A DNA stretch of 64,000 nucleotides, taken from the NCBI GenBank assembly GCA_002989075.1, contig PSQN01000011.1:649131-713130 (forward strand), given 5' to 3'. The notes beneath the pieces were generated by a model. It searched no databases. It saw nothing but the letters and a program-made list of their open reading frames with translations, and was not told the DNA's origin. Shown here one piece after another: positions 44,458-56,130 of the stretch; within the stretch, counting starts at the first letter, position 1; each line of letters begins with the position of its first letter. Origin of the DNA: Arthonia radiata (taxonomy: Eukaryota > Ascomycota > Arthoniomycetes > Arthoniales > Arthoniaceae). The position numbers and the translations under genes were made by a program.

Positions 44458-45241
44458 TGAGGGGCACCGCCCAAGTGTATTCAGGTATCCAAAATCTCCT
44501 TCTCGCCACCTGTTTCGGCGGCGGCTACTGTCATGGAGAAAGTGGATCGAGGGCCCCGACTCCTGATTGCTGCAAACTACTTCACGGCGATCCGCTTGAT
44601 GCAGTACAAACTGGGAATGTCCAAGACAAAACGGGTATGATGCCCACAACGATGGAGAGGTCGAGGTTTGCTCAGCCACAAGGCATTGCTAATGCTTAGG
44701 CAGCCGGAAAGAGGACGACATGGGGCGACGGGTAGACGAGGTGATTCGCGGATGATGATCGAGCCAGCGACAATTCAAACGCTCCGAAGAGTCAGATTAT
44801 GGAATCTTTCCGTGCATTGCGAGTGGGATTGCCTCACCACAACAGGTGTAGATGGCATGCCTTGAACATCGAGGCATGAGCTGAACGTCTGAGCTAAGCA
44901 GTCAGAGGACGGACTTTAGCTGTTTCATGATAATCTCCGGAGACCTTGGCGTTATTCGCTTTTTCCTCTTTCTGTCTGCTTTCTTTTCGTCCATCTTGTG
45001 AGCAAGGGAGGTCTGAGCATCTCTGATCCTATTCCATCTGATCTCACTACATATGTCGACGAGCTAGTAACCTTATGACACCTAAAATCCCGCTCAAAGA
45101 TACAAGCGATTCTTTGATGAGACCAAAGTCTGAATGCTCTTTTTCAACTTACACAGGATGATGCTACACTCATCAACATTCATACCAGTCCGATCTGCAG
45201 CGTTGCCGCTCACCTTTCTACGGACGTCTCTCTTCTCCAAA
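44458..45241. other. Intergenic, PAN3 promoter
   Basis: About 780 bases without recognisable exons on either strand. It includes the PAN3 promoter and the 3' region of the small secreted protein gene at 45242. Confidence 0.4.
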
Positions 45242-45643
45242 TCAAAAGATATCAAACTTCTCGGTGTAGATGAACGCTCTAAAAGACCGTCCTTGCGGAG
45301 CGCTGACGCATGACGAATCTCCCTTGAACTCTCCCTGTTTAGGTTTGTTGGATATAATGGCGGCGATAGTGGTGCATGCGTCATCGGCATAGAAAACCGC
45401 CCTTTGTCTCTTCAAGAAGGGTGCTTTCAGTGTAGTCTGCGTACTGTTGAAGCCGTACCCGAAAGAGTGACAGTTGCCGTCGAGATCACTTGAGGCGGCT
45501 GTGGCGATGGGGTCTGTAGCAAGACAGCCATAGCTTGGCTCGAGGATGATGCTGGCTTGAGCCTCGGGCTTGTTGAAGGCGAGAATGACGGGGCTTGCTG
45601 TGGAGACCGCTGCGAGGGCGGCGAGGATGACAAGGTATTTCAT
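45242..45643 (-). CDS. Small secreted protein, four cysteines (133 aa)
   Basis: Single exon. A clean signal peptide (MKYLVILAALAAVSTASP) precedes a mature chain of about 115 residues with four cysteines (SYGC, DGNC, DDAC, DSSC), compatible with two disulfides, and one N-x-S/T site (NSTQ). LKRQR in the middle is a possible dibasic processing site. No domain is recognised; the single exon and cysteine number separate it from the eight-cysteine family at 33-37 kb. Extracellular location is inferred. Confidence 0.7.
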   Translation of the reverse strand: MKYLVILAALAAVSTASPVILAFNKPEAQASIILEPSYGCLATDPIATAASSDLDGNCHSFGYGFNSTQTTLKAPFLKRQRAVFYADDACTTIAAIISNKPKQGEFKGDSSCVSAPQGRSFRAFIYTEKFDIF

Positions 45644-48078
45644 TTCGGCTAACCTCAGTGTTTGCGCGTTTGCGACAGTTTGATGGTCTGTTTATAAGTT
45701 GGCTATCTTGGAGGTCTGAGACCGGCACTGTGGGATTGAGGATCGGCAACTACGCCAGACGTGAGCTCAGTACAACAGCTCAATGTATGCTTTTGATGAT
45801 CGGATTGATCAAGCTTTTTGATGACGATGATACAGACGCGGGCCTCTCACGGTATCTCTGATATCTTATATAGCCTCGAGGTCTCTTAGAATCAAAGGTC
45901 GGTTAATACGAGTATTCTTAGCACTGTCAAAGAGAAGAGTAATTGCCGCCGGCGTCGAATCTAATCAGGCTAGTGCATGAAGCAATCTCGCCACCAGATA
46001 CCCATCGCGTCTGAATATAGGTGCGGAGCACCGATTGGCGGGCACGCCAAGCTGCTCCTTCACAAGGGTCGAAAGTTGCCATGCACGACATCTAGCTCTC
46101 CACGACAGCTTCAAGAGCGTTTTCACTAGAAAACTTACCGGCAAATGCGAGGCAATTTGTGCTTTGCGTCGCTCTAAAATGGACTGTCCTGCTGCTGGAG
46201 TAATTGAACGACTAGTAACTAACAAGGATAGCCCTATCATCGAAGACTCTACCAGACGCGTGCTCCGCACGTGGATTGAGGAGGATCATAACAGAGCTGA
46301 TAACGCGGGAGCAAATGCTTAGGTCTGAAGTAAGTCTCCCAAAATGTAAACATCATTGGCCAGGTCTGTTGGCCGATCGCACATCGCCTTCCCGGTCTGG
46401 CGCTGCTGGGAAAATTCTGGTGCTAGCTCACGCCTTTGTTGCATGCATCCCAACCGACTTTGTGTCTGATCAAAGAAATTGAATTCCAGAGATGTATGTG
46501 GGACGACCTCAAACTGCCACTCTCAAGAACTCCGGCAATGAACAAACTGGCGCCAACAACAAGGCCGATGTGTCTGCGCTATGACGAGCAAGCTCTACAC
46601 CACAAGTTGCCGTGCCAATTGCAGCTCTTCCTTATTCGCTTTAAAGCCCGTATGAATGCTTTGGAGCAAAAGCTCAAGACTAGACCAAGCGAGGAGCTCG
46701 CCATTATAGGTATCATCGAATCAAGCAAGTAAAGAGGACAGCCTTATCACGCGCATAAAGCTTGTGCTCCACATGCCCGATATGTTTACCTGCACAAATT
46801 CCGCAATTGGAAGCGAGAATAATCTCCTGATGCATCTCTTGGCTCGCTCTGACTGACAAGGGAGATCTCGACGCTCACTCTGACTGACAAGGGAGATCTC
46901 GACGCTCACTCAAGCGACAGGAGAGCAATAACGAACCGAGACCGAGACCGAGACCAGTCCCTTTCGCCACGGCTATGGGTGGATGGAGTCCATGAAAAGA
47001 CCGAGACCAAGTCCACAACCAGGCCACAGCACCGACCACACAACACGCGAATCCAACGCTCACCACAACCATAACTTCCCCAGCATCTCATTCACAAAAG
47101 CCCACCGAGCAGACACTCACCTCAAACACCCCATCACGTCCCTTCTAACCTTGCGAAAAGGTTCAATGCCCCACCGTCTCCGATCCTTCACTTTCCATCC
47201 CAAATCATATCATGCTCACGTTTACGATAGACATGTGTCATAGGACCAAGCACGTCATGTCTTGCGCACGTATCGGAGCAGAAGCGAAGCGCGCCGCAAT
47301 CACCAGCACCTATGAGCACTACAGACCTACCGTGAGACCGGCATCGGCAGTAGACTAAGCGACGTTGACAACTCGCTCTCCTTATCCCCTATCCGCACAT
47401 GCCGAGCTATTTTGACTCTTTAACGCACCCGCCTCGGCCTCTGAGTCGACACAGACTGAGTTACGTACACGGTGCACTGGTGCATAACTTGGCCAGGCGA
47501 CCGAGCGACTGAGGCTGTAGACCTGACTGAGGGACGGATTGTTCAAGAGGTGCTGCTGGACAAGCGTCCGTAACGGCGGGTGTGCGACAGACCTATGCCG
47601 AGCGAGGGCGTTGTTGTATAGAAGGATTTTTCCGGTGCGGTGGCGCTGGCGTAAGTAGATGGATCGATGTTAGACTGGGTTAGTGCGGGCTTGAACGCGA
47701 TCTGAGAGTTATCATGCTGACGCGTTATCAAGGCGTTGCTTTACTCCTTTTAAGTATGCAGACCGGGAGCGTCTCCGGGCTTTGATAGAATAGTTACACG
47801 ATCAAAGTCTTACTTAAGTATGATGTCGTTTGGAAGAAAGGTGCACGGAATAACAGCTCCAATTCAGGAGGAGAGTCGGTCAAGGTTGTCGTATACAGGA
47901 AGCCCACCCGGAATGCAAGTGGTGAAGCCGAACCTTCCGCTCATCTATATCCGTCATGCTGTTGGGTAACACGTACTCGCTCATCTATATCCAATATACT
48001 GTCGTGTACCATGGTTTTCTCCGCTATGCTTCGCCATACTAAATCCGACGCCTCCACAGCCACGCTCTACATACGCAA
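45644..48078. other. Gene-poor region, 2.4 kb, with short tandem repeats
   Basis: No gene with splice or family support was found. Open frames at 46035-46322 and 46436-46732 do not read as proteins. It contains a 31-nt direct duplication (46847-46908), a GACCGA hexamer run and a duplicated CGCTCATCTATATCC (near 47939 and 47979). Confidence 0.45.
46847..46908 (+). repeat. 31-nt tandem duplication
   Basis: The unit from CTCTGACTGACAAGGGAGAT to CGACGCTCA occurs twice head to tail with no mismatch seen, so the duplication is recent. A GAGACC/GACCGA hexamer run follows at about 46935-46954. Confidence 0.85.
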
Positions 48079-50229
48079 TCATCGCGACCGAAACAACCGA
48101 CTACAGAACATAAGCACTGTAGCCCATGCAACCCAAACTGCAAGACTGCCCATTGCGACCTCAAGCCCGAGCTTCCACACATTGCCTTTGGGGTCCAGCA
48201 AAGAGAACCCACCCTGCCTGTGCTTCCTCGCGTTCTCCGTCGCCGCTTGACCCTCGATGTAGAAAAACCATGCCCCGCCTGCCATTAAGATGAGATTTGG
48301 AAGCAAGAGAAGCGACCGAAAGATCCAGGATCTGTAGAAGAAGTCTCGAGACACTTTGTCGAGGTCGGGCTCGGAATCTTCAATGCTAACTAGGTACCGT
48401 GCCAGAGTGGTTTTGGGATGGCGGAGGGTGCCGCGACTGTCGTTGTCCAGTTGATGGTATCTTAAGCCGGCGAGCGAGGATGCAGGTGACGCTAGCGAAG
48501 CTGACGAAGCTTGGCGCTGGTCTTCGTGAGCGGCGATGTTGGCCTCGTTGCTGGGCCCAGAGACCAACGAGCGGCGCGAAGGCGAAATGGAGGCACTGGG
48601 TCGGCGTCGACCAAAATCGGCGAGAGCGTATGCAGGGTTGTGCGAAGCTCGCGCCATCTTGCTCTCATACGCCACGTTCTTGTGATGATCTCGATGGACG
48701 ATCGCGTTGGCTTTGTCCTCGTGTATGATCTCGTAGAGGGTTTTCTTGTCGCCTGTGCAAGTTAGTATACTGTGAGTGACCGTTGAAACGACAGCACTCA
48801 CGGTAGAAGTGATTACAGGTAGCTACGAGCGGCGCCGCGAGCAGCATTATAGGCAGTACCTGGCCAAAGCCCCACTCATTCTCTTCATCATGAACTTTAG
48901 GCAGATTGCTCGACTTTTGCCGCACGGTGGCGATTTCCAGTGTGCCCCACAAAAGAAGCAACAAAAGCGCCCAGATCGAAGCCAAGAACGACCCTAGAAA
49001 GTCGTAAAGTGCGAGCATGCCAGCGTAGATACTCAAGGTCACTCGAAAGTCGAAGCAAGTCCAAAGCCAGAGGATCCAATGTGACAATTGATGGCCAACG
49101 CCCGTGTTGCCGTGGTTGCTCTGCGGCGGTATCTGCTGTGCTATAGTCTTCGCGCGAGCAAGGATTCTGCCCAGCACCTTTCGTTTGAACCAGGACGTTT
49201 TTGCCATGGTGTCTTCTTCGGTGGACTTCCCCGTCTCTTTCTCTTGGTTGGTGTGGCCTGCTTTGATATTGTCTCTCCGAAGCAAAGACGAGATCTTCCA
49301 TCCGTAGCTAGCAACCAAAATAACGTAAGTAAACGGGGCATCTGGATTCACGCCAGTTGATATCAACCCCGAGGAGGGTTTCCAGAAGCATCGTACAGGC
49401 ATCGCATAATTCAAGCTGAACCAGTCACCGGTACCACCATCATCAACTGGGTAATGCTCACGATCAAAATCTTGAATGACCGCATAAACCCAGTCCATGC
49501 TTGATGTCGGGACAAAGGCGACGATGAGCATGATCAGCAGAATGATCATGCCCGTTAGTCGAAACTTGAGGAGCATCGGATGTTGGACGAGATCTGGCGA
49601 CTAGGTAAGTCGATGAATAGAACAGGGACGTTGGGCCGAATGTTCAGCTTACATTCGCGCAGAAAGGTCAAGGTCGTCAGATGAACATTCGAGCTCCTAC
49701 GCTATGGTCAAAGAAGTCGGAGAGTGCATCCGAGCCTGATCAGCACTCACAACCACGCCATATAGCACACCAGCTGCCAATGATATACTGTCAAGGATTT
49801 GACATTGACGAAGCCGGCAACCAAGATGCCGACGCCTTGAAGGATTTGAGTGTCGGAGAATGCCATGACGCCTGATCGCAATGCCTTGAACCACTTCTCA
49901 TCATCTCCTGCTTGACGAGCACGCACAAAAAGCTTGTCATAGTCATTGAGCAAATTTGGAGGAAGGAGTCGAAGGTAGCAAACAGCCGCTACCACCCAAG
50001 ACAGATAGGCGCTGACCATGAACGAAGAGATGACCTAAGAAAGTTAGTCGATCAAGGACGTAATGCGGGTGCATTTCGTGATGGGAAGAAAGCATACCCC
50101 AATGCCCGCGATATCAGGGATACCCTTCAACGGCGCTGTTGAGTTGCCTGAGGTGTCAAACAATGCCTCACAAGACATATTGACGGGCGTGGTGATCATT
50201 TGGGCCATTGAGGCATTGGGCGCCGTCAT
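48079..50229 (-). CDS. Polytopic integral membrane protein, conserved in ascomycetes, function unknown
   Basis: A multi-exon gene with introns near 50020-50044, 49580-49750 and 48755-48800. From the N-terminus: CEALFDTSGNSTAPLKGIPD then IAGIGV, a span (SAYLSWVVAAVCYL), KALRSGVMAFSDTQILQGVG, VKSLTVYHWQLVCYMAWL, then further spans (MIILLIMLIVAFVPTSS; SIYAGMLALYDFLGSFLASI; GQVLPIMLLAAPLVA), a long Ser-rich loop, and two last spans (SLLLLPNLILMAGGAWFFYI; VAMGSLAVWVAWATVLMFCS). The motif 'NSTAPL-G-PDIAGIGV' plus 'SDTQxxxGIGILVAG' typifies an uncharacterised family of fungal plasma-membrane-like proteins, often in multigene sets. ATG at 50229 is the best start; the open frame continues upstream without another ATG. 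Confidence 0.7.
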
Positions 50230-50888
50230 GTTCGGCGCAAAATTTGCAAGCACCGTGTCGCTAGACTGTTGTGAGATTGCTTCGGTGCGCCGGCGACGAG
50301 CAGCACCGGGCGAAGAAGCAATGCCTTTTGTCGGTAACAACAGGCATTGTGGGCCCTTTGAAACGTTCTGCTTCAGGCAAAACGCTGCAGTCAGCTGCTG
50401 ATCGGGATGCCTTGTCGTTATATTTGGCAATGTATCACGTCTTCAATGGGTGCTCGCTTGACTCGCGCTTGCAGAAGTTCCCGCCTCTACAGTGCAACCG
50501 AGCCCGGACCGGTTTTTAGTATTCATGGAGAATCTACTGTCATTGGACGAGGCTGTATTCTGTACCGGGCGTAGGTAGCGCAGGCAGATGCAACGCCAGT
50601 GCGAAAGGCCCAGGATAATTGGCAGTTACATCTCTTGTCAAACATCTCAACGGTTGCGGTGATTCTGCATAGACACTCGAATCGCATAGGCCAGTCAAGC
50701 GGGTAGTTGCAGGGCCGAAAAGGCGCCATAAGGCTCGTGATCTGCTCAAAATCGTGCTGTATGGCCAAGTCGTCCTCTGCCAGTCTGCCTCGTTGCCTGC
50801 GATACAGTGAATGCGTGCAGGAGATGAGAAGTACCCAAGGGCTGTGCTGTTTGTACCACTGCGGGGCAACGACATCTATTCTGGGAGG
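50230..50888. other. Intergenic, promoter of membrane protein and 3' end of PSD gene
   Basis: About 660 bases. No exon is supported. An upstream first exon of the membrane-protein gene could be hidden here, since its start is uncertain. Confidence 0.35.
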
Positions 50889-52635
50889 TTAGCCGTCCTC
50901 CTCAATGACTTGTCCCACTGCTTGTCCCATCTTGATTTTCTGGCCCTTCTCGACCATCCAGTGCCAGCCGCCCTTTCGCTCTGACGTGAAGCCCTCATCA
51001 AAGCTCTTGCGGAGTCCTTTGGGTGCTTCAAACACCATGACAATGGAACTTCCAAGCTGAAAGCCTCCCATCTCTTCTCCACGCTTGAGCGCATGTCCAC
51101 CAAGCAGGGTACTGGACTCTTCGTAGGTGGCTTCTGCGAATCCACTATAGGGCTCACCCCGCTCTTTGGCAGCTTCAGCCGCTCGATCGGCTTCTGTGTC
51201 AGTCGTCAAGCTATTTGTCCGTAGCTCGCGATCGAAGTTAATCACAATGGATCCGACATTTGTCGCGCCGACTGGCGTATACGAGAAGAAGCCGTGCCGC
51301 CAGCGACCGAGCAGCACCACGCGCTCGTTTAAGGTAAAAAGACCTGGCAAGGTCTTCACCAGATAGGGAGAGACAGAGAACAGCTCGCCTGCAAAATGGC
51401 GGCGTTGACTCACAACCCAGCTTACCGGACTATGGAAGCGATGATAGTCTCCAGGCGCAAGATATACAACCATGTAGTATAAAGTCGTTGGCTTCGTCGG
51501 CGACGATCGAAAAGGCGCCCACCAGGGTGTATCGTCCGCCAACGCAAAGTCAGCTCGCACCTCAGACTCGGACGTTGGAAGCGAGGTCATTGACTGGTCG
51601 GTGCGCTCTTTGCGCCCTCGTGTCGCATCGCTGCTCTCGGGCCCCGAAAAGAGGTTTGGGAGCGTGTATGAGATCCCGTTGACAGTTGCGAATTGTTCAT
51701 CAGAATTGATGTGCTCTTCTTCCCCGCACGCTGTTCGATCCTTCGAAGGTTGTGGTGAGGAAGGAGATTTCGAAATGTTGGATGATGGCGTCGTGTTTGG
51801 ACTGGGACTCCGTGAATGAGGTCGTGTAGCTCCGAGCAACGCATCGAGGCTGTAGGTGACACCTTTGACTTGCTCGACTTCACCGCCGTGGTCGATCGTC
51901 CCGAATTGAACGACTTTGCCATCCGCCGGAGAGACCAAGGTATTGAGGCCTGGATGAATGGGCCGAACACCTGGCTTTAGCTCACGGTAAAAGAAGGAAG
52001 CGAGGTTGGGATATGTGTGGAGGTCAGGCTCTGCGACCTCGGAAAGACTTTGAAGACGTCAGGCGTGGACAAGTATGGGACGGGGAAGGAACGTACTTCG
52101 CACCAAAGATCCACGAGTAAAGCTTGAAGCCTGGCACTCTAAGATAGTACGGAATCGTCAACTCATTGAATCTACCCCACAATCTAGACATGGCCTTCAA
52201 CGGCAGAGTGGACATGACCTGCACTTGCCAGGGCCCGCTGGGCCGTATGCGTTCTCTCTTCCGTGGTCTGCGTGTGCCATCCTCTTGTAGCTCATACTCG
52301 GACGAAGTGTGGAATCCTCTCTCTTGCTCCCACTGCCTCTCTTTCTGTCGCTGCTGGATTCTGTAGAACTGCCAGACTCCCAGAAAGCCAATACCGAGGC
52401 TTACAGGTATGGGTCGCCATTTGATTGGCGTCTTGCCCAGAGCAGCCCGTAACCGAGCGGAGAAAGACTCTTTACGATGTTGCTCAAACCGAGCGGCGGA
52501 TGTGTGGAGATCGCGCGTGGGGAGGCGACCTGGATGCTTTCCCAACGCTGAGCGTGCATATACTGGGTGTGGCCATGAGAAGCGCGTGGGTACACGGTGG
52601 TCGAGTAGATGCCTTCCTGTGCGTGAGGCAGCCAT
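50889..52635 (-). CDS. PSD1: Mitochondrial phosphatidylserine decarboxylase
   Basis: Two exons: about 52094-52635 and 50889-52047. The N-terminus (MAASRTGRHLLDHRVPTRFS) is basic and amphipathic, a mitochondrial presequence, followed by one membrane span (IPVSLGIGFLGVWQFYRI). Then LPLKAMSRLWGRFNELTIPY, SFFYRELKPGVRPIHPGLNT, LVSPADGKVVQFG, YLAPGDYHRFHSPVSWVV and finally GGFQLGSSIVMVFEAP: the LGS(S/T) self-cleavage site that generates the pyruvoyl group. The enzyme makes phosphatidylethanolamine at the inner membrane. A roughly 150-residue Ser/Thr-rich insert follows VSPADGK, with two copies of a GVTYSLDALLG/GISYTLPNLFSG element. The cleavage motif has Ser where yeast has Thr. Confidence 0.94.
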
Positions 52636-52783
52636 CCTATGTCTACAGAATGGCAGTAGAGCTTCCACGATCTCGAAGAACAGAGTCGTATCGCAGGATA
52701 GGTTGCCGCCCTTGCTGGGTCGCGGCCTGAGCTTTGCCCCTACTCAACCCCCCCCAAAATCTCTCGAGACGAGAGGGCGGCGG

Positions 52784-52795
52784 GGCGAAAAGCCC
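52784..52795. promoter_or_regulatory. TTAGGG-type (telomere-box-like) element upstream of PSD1
   Basis: AGCCCTAAAT, a Tbf1-like ACCCTA/GCCCTAA half-site, lies about 150 bases upstream of the PSD1 ATG. It resembles the element in the RPS5/RPS25 promoter. One half-site is weak evidence. Confidence 0.3.
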
Positions 52796-53120
52796 TAAAT
52801 GCCCGGCAAGCCATCCTGCTATGAACATAGGAGTGTCTTGCGGTAATCTCGGGCGTGCTGCTTCATGTGCTCTCATCCTTTTTCCATGAGTAAGTGCGGG
52901 CAGCAGATAGTCACCGCAGCAGAACCAAAGAAGCAGATATTTCTAGACTTGTACTGGAGGTAAGCAGAGATTTGACGTGATGGAAATCTATCACCGTGCT
53001 ATCCACCCGAGTTGCCACAATTGAGTCACCACGTTTTTGATGCCTAAGAGTCGCGTGACAATCTCAGTGATGCAAAGCTTGTCACTGTATAATGACTCAA
53101 ATATTTGTTTTCTGGAAAAG

Positions 53121-53130
53121 TATATTAAAA
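53121..53130 (+). promoter_or_regulatory. TATA-like element before small basic protein
   Basis: TATATTAAAA sits about 55 bases before the ATG at 53181, followed by a pyrimidine-rich tract (CTCTCTTCTCTACTTC), a typical fungal core promoter layout. Confidence 0.45.
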
Positions 53131-53180
53131 TCTCTCTTCTCTACTTCTTTACTTTTCCTCGCCCAGACCCAGCCCTCAAG

Positions 53181-53582
53181 ATGAGCCACAGGCACAACCG
53201 AAAGCGAATAAGAAATCGATCAAGAGGTCGAGCGAATAGATGTGCCAACTTCTGCACCTGGGTCTCCACGCCTGGCCACCAGCATACGATGTGCAACCAA
53301 GCCTGGACGAACAACCGCACGACTTGGCCGACGCAGGCTCCGCTTAAGCTCACCCGTACGGAGACTTTTGGTTCAGTTCCGGCCAATTTACCATCTGGTC
53401 CAATCCCATCGCCAGACCCGTGGCCAGCCGGCCAGCTGGGAGTCCTGAATGGAGAATATCATGGACATCCCAAGAGACCCAGGTACCACACGCCAATCCG
53501 CCAGACGACAGGCAGCCACCCTGAGGACATCGTGCGCTATCTCTTCGATGGCTGCCTCGACTTCAGTGACGCTCCTTTTTGA
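53181..53582 (+). CDS. Hypothetical basic protein (133 aa)
   Basis: Single frame from MSHRHNRKRIRNRSRGRANR to FDGCLDFSDAPF. The N-terminus is strongly basic, then FCTWVSTPGHQHTMCNQAW has a C-x14-C pair with nearby His residues, which might bind metal or nucleic acid; the middle is Pro-rich; the C-terminus (HPEDIVRYLFDGCLDFSD) could be a short helix. No family is recognised. The frame is open further upstream (ATG at 53037), but the promoter-like TATA and pyrimidine tract just before 53181 favour this start. Confidence 0.45.
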   Translation: MSHRHNRKRIRNRSRGRANRCANFCTWVSTPGHQHTMCNQAWTNNRTTWPTQAPLKLTRTETFGSVPANLPSGPIPSPDPWPAGQLGVLNGEYHGHPKRPRYHTPIRQTTGSHPEDIVRYLFDGCLDFSDAPF

Positions 53583-53754
53583 GGAATCTCAGCCAATATG
53601 ACCATCGACTCCCGTCCTGAATACATCATGATCACTCCATCCGGCTTGGATAACGCACGGAAACTTCCTATACATCTTTGTCACAGCAAAAGATAGCGCA
53701 GAACAAGTGTCAAATACATTCATTCATTCATGCCTTCTTTTACAACAACACATA

Positions 53755-54554
53755 CTAAATCTTGGCCTTCGCCTGCCTCCCAGTCGTCCTCGAATGCACA
53801 TAGCTGATACTTCTTAACTTGTCCGCCGCCTCGCCCCAAAGCTCCAGACGCAGTACACCGTACACGCCCATCTTAGCCTTTGGCGCGAACTTCTCGGCCA
53901 GTGCAACAGCTTCGTCCTGCATGCGATCTGGTGGTGCTATAGCATCAACAATACCATCCTCGGAAGCTGCCTTGCCCGTCCATCTGTGCGCCTCAAGCAG
54001 CATTTGCCGCGCGATCTGCGGGCGCAGCTTCAGACGTGGTAGCGACCCTATTCCGTCGAAGTGTAGACCTAGGTCTACAGGAGGCTGTGATGCCGTCAGT
54101 ACTATTACATTGTGGGTATGAGGATAGTACGTACCATGGAGAAAAAGCCACGCTCGGAGTTCATGATCCGATAATCATGTGCCAGCGCAAACGGACAAGC
54201 GCCGCCAAACGTATGCCCCGTCACACACGCCACAGTCGGATACGGGAAGTCCAGAAGTGCTGCCAACAGCGGGTAGAAACCATCGCTATTGGCATATGGA
54301 TTTGTGTCGGGTTCGTTGAGATCAAGACCAGTGCAGAAGAATTTGGTGGAGGCAGTCGTTGTCACGAGAGCACCTGGCGCATCCGGGCCAATGGCGAGCT
54401 GAATGTGTCTGAGGGCTCGAATGATCTCTTGGCAGAATGCTGAGTTCAGTCGGTTCTCCGGTGGCTTTTGGAGGGTGAGGATGTAAACATTGGAGGGCGA
54501 GGGATGGCGGGCAAGGTGCAAGAATTGGGCTGGTGGTGTGAGTTCAACAGCCAT
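53755..54554 (-). CDS. Enoyl-CoA hydratase/isomerase family protein
   Basis: Two exons (54135-54554 and 53755-54084; 50-nt intron) give 249 residues, normal for the crotonase family. Visible are NVYILTLQKPPENRLNSAFC, STKFFCTGLDLNEPD (oxyanion-hole loop), VTGHTFGGACPFALAHDYRI (second oxyanion glycine) and, across the splice, FFSMPPVDLGLHFDGIGSLP. The pattern is closest to fungal Δ3,Δ2-enoyl-CoA isomerase-like members, which act in fatty-acid β-oxidation. The C-terminus AKAKI is only a weak peroxisomal-type signal, so location is uncertain. Confidence 0.88.
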
Positions 54555-54944
54555 CTTATATACTCCACTATTCTTTTTGAAAGGGTATCAACATCCACTC
54601 ATGAATAACCACTCTTCGTTCTGAGATTACCGAACCGATCGAATGCGAACTTCGTACATCAATGTCATAGCCTATGAGCAGCTTGAGCTACTTCTTTGAA
54701 CCACACCATCAACCTCGGCCATCAATTCGATAGCGTCTGCTGCAATGGGAGCGTGGTGACGATGAAGCTCTGGCCAGCGGATCCTACCCTAGTCCGGAAG
54801 GAAGATGTTAAGCTCCGTCCATTACGAGCTTTGTCACTCAATGTGTCATACCACTTGCCAACACGGCGCGATGGATCGCATCAATAAGCATTCAACCGCG
54901 GGGCAGCTGCCTTTGCTGTCACCTTTTCATTCAAAAGCCCCGCC
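54555..54944. promoter_or_regulatory. Divergent promoter, crotonase and URE2-type GST
   Basis: About 390 bases between the two divergent start codons. No specific site is claimed. Confidence 0.4.
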
Positions 54945-55999
54945 ATGCTGCCTCTTCTTCGCTCCTGCTGTCCTCGTGCATCATCAGCAGCTTGTCTTGA
55001 ATCACCTTTCCGGACAGCAATCAGAACAGTACCTCTACTCAGATCCCCCTTTAGCATACCATTGCAAGCGACGCGAAAGTTTACCATAGCGAGTCTCGCT
55101 CAAGCCTTCAAGATGGCAACCAAACCAGGCCTCTTCGAGGACGCAACGCCTCAAATGATCAAAGACAACAAGGGGTTGCATCTCCTCACCATGAACACGC
55201 CCAACGGCCAAAAAGTCCAGATCCTGCTCGAAGAGCTCGCGCAGCTCTACGGCACGAAGTGGAGCTACACCGTCCTCAACATCATGACCAATGTGCAGAA
55301 AGAGGATTGGTTCCTGCGTCTTGACCCGTAAGCTTGGTTGTACCCCATCCACCCCTCAACAACACCACGACACCGCCATCCTCGCAAACACCACTCCCAC
55401 TAACAACGCCCCACAGCAACGGCCGCATCCCCGTCCTCGTCGACAGCACCAAATCGCCCCCCTTCACCATCCACGAAACCTCCGCGGAACTCCTCTACCT
55501 CCTCAAAGAATTCGACACAAACGACACCTTCGGCTTCAAGGACGAGCTCGAGCGCAACGAATGCCTGCAATGGCTCTTCTTCTGGCACGGCTCCGGCGCG
55601 CCCTACCAAGGGCAGATGAACCACTTCAACAAGTTCGCCAAGGAGAAGCTTCCCTACGCCATCGAGCGCTTCAAGAATGAAACACTAAGGGTGTACGGCG
55701 TGTTGGAGATTCAGTTATCAGGGAAGTACACGGGGCAGGAGAAGGAGTACCTGGCGGGGAAGGGCAAGGGAAAGTACAGCGTCGCGGATATCGGGACGTG
55801 GCCGTGGGTGAAGGGGTGGGAGTTCAGCGGGGTGCCGAAGGAGGAGATGGATAAGTTTCCGCATCTGTTGAAGTGGATTGAGAGGATTGGGGAGAGGAGC
55901 GCGGTGAAGAAGGGGGTTAGCGAGAAGTATGCGTTGGATAAGCTGGGGGAGAAGTATGAGAAGGATAGTAAGGGGATGGTGCATGTGAAGGGGGAGTGA
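54945..55999 (+). CDS. Glutathione S-transferase, URE2-type, with possible mitochondrial presequence
   Basis: Exons 54945-55329 and 55417-55999 give about 322 residues from the first ATG. The first 56 residues (MLPLLRSCCPRASSAACLES and on) are basic with no acidic runs, like a mitochondrial presequence. A second ATG at 55113 (MATKPGLFEDATPQ) starts a normal cytosolic enzyme. The thioredoxin-fold part reads LLTMNTPNGQKVQILLEELA, LDPNGRIPVLVDSTKSPPFT and IHETSAELLYLLKEFD; the URE2-specific 'TPNGQKV' and 'LDPNGRIP' are clear. The helical part includes FFWHGSGAPYQGQMNHFNKF and YSVADIGTWPWVKGW. Function is glutathione-dependent detoxification or peroxidase activity. Confidence 0.92.
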
Positions 56000-56130
56000 C
56001 TCGATGGGTCGAGGTTATGATATAGTCAAGAAGCGGTGAAAAGTACTGAGCGGGTTGACTTGAAAGAGGCTCGCCTGCATGCTGGTATTGCAGATATAGA
56101 TACACATGCACATTATAGTGATGGACCGAT

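Noticed and set aside
46035-46732. Two open frames in the gene-poor region
   Set aside because: Short, not recognisable, without promoter or splice support.
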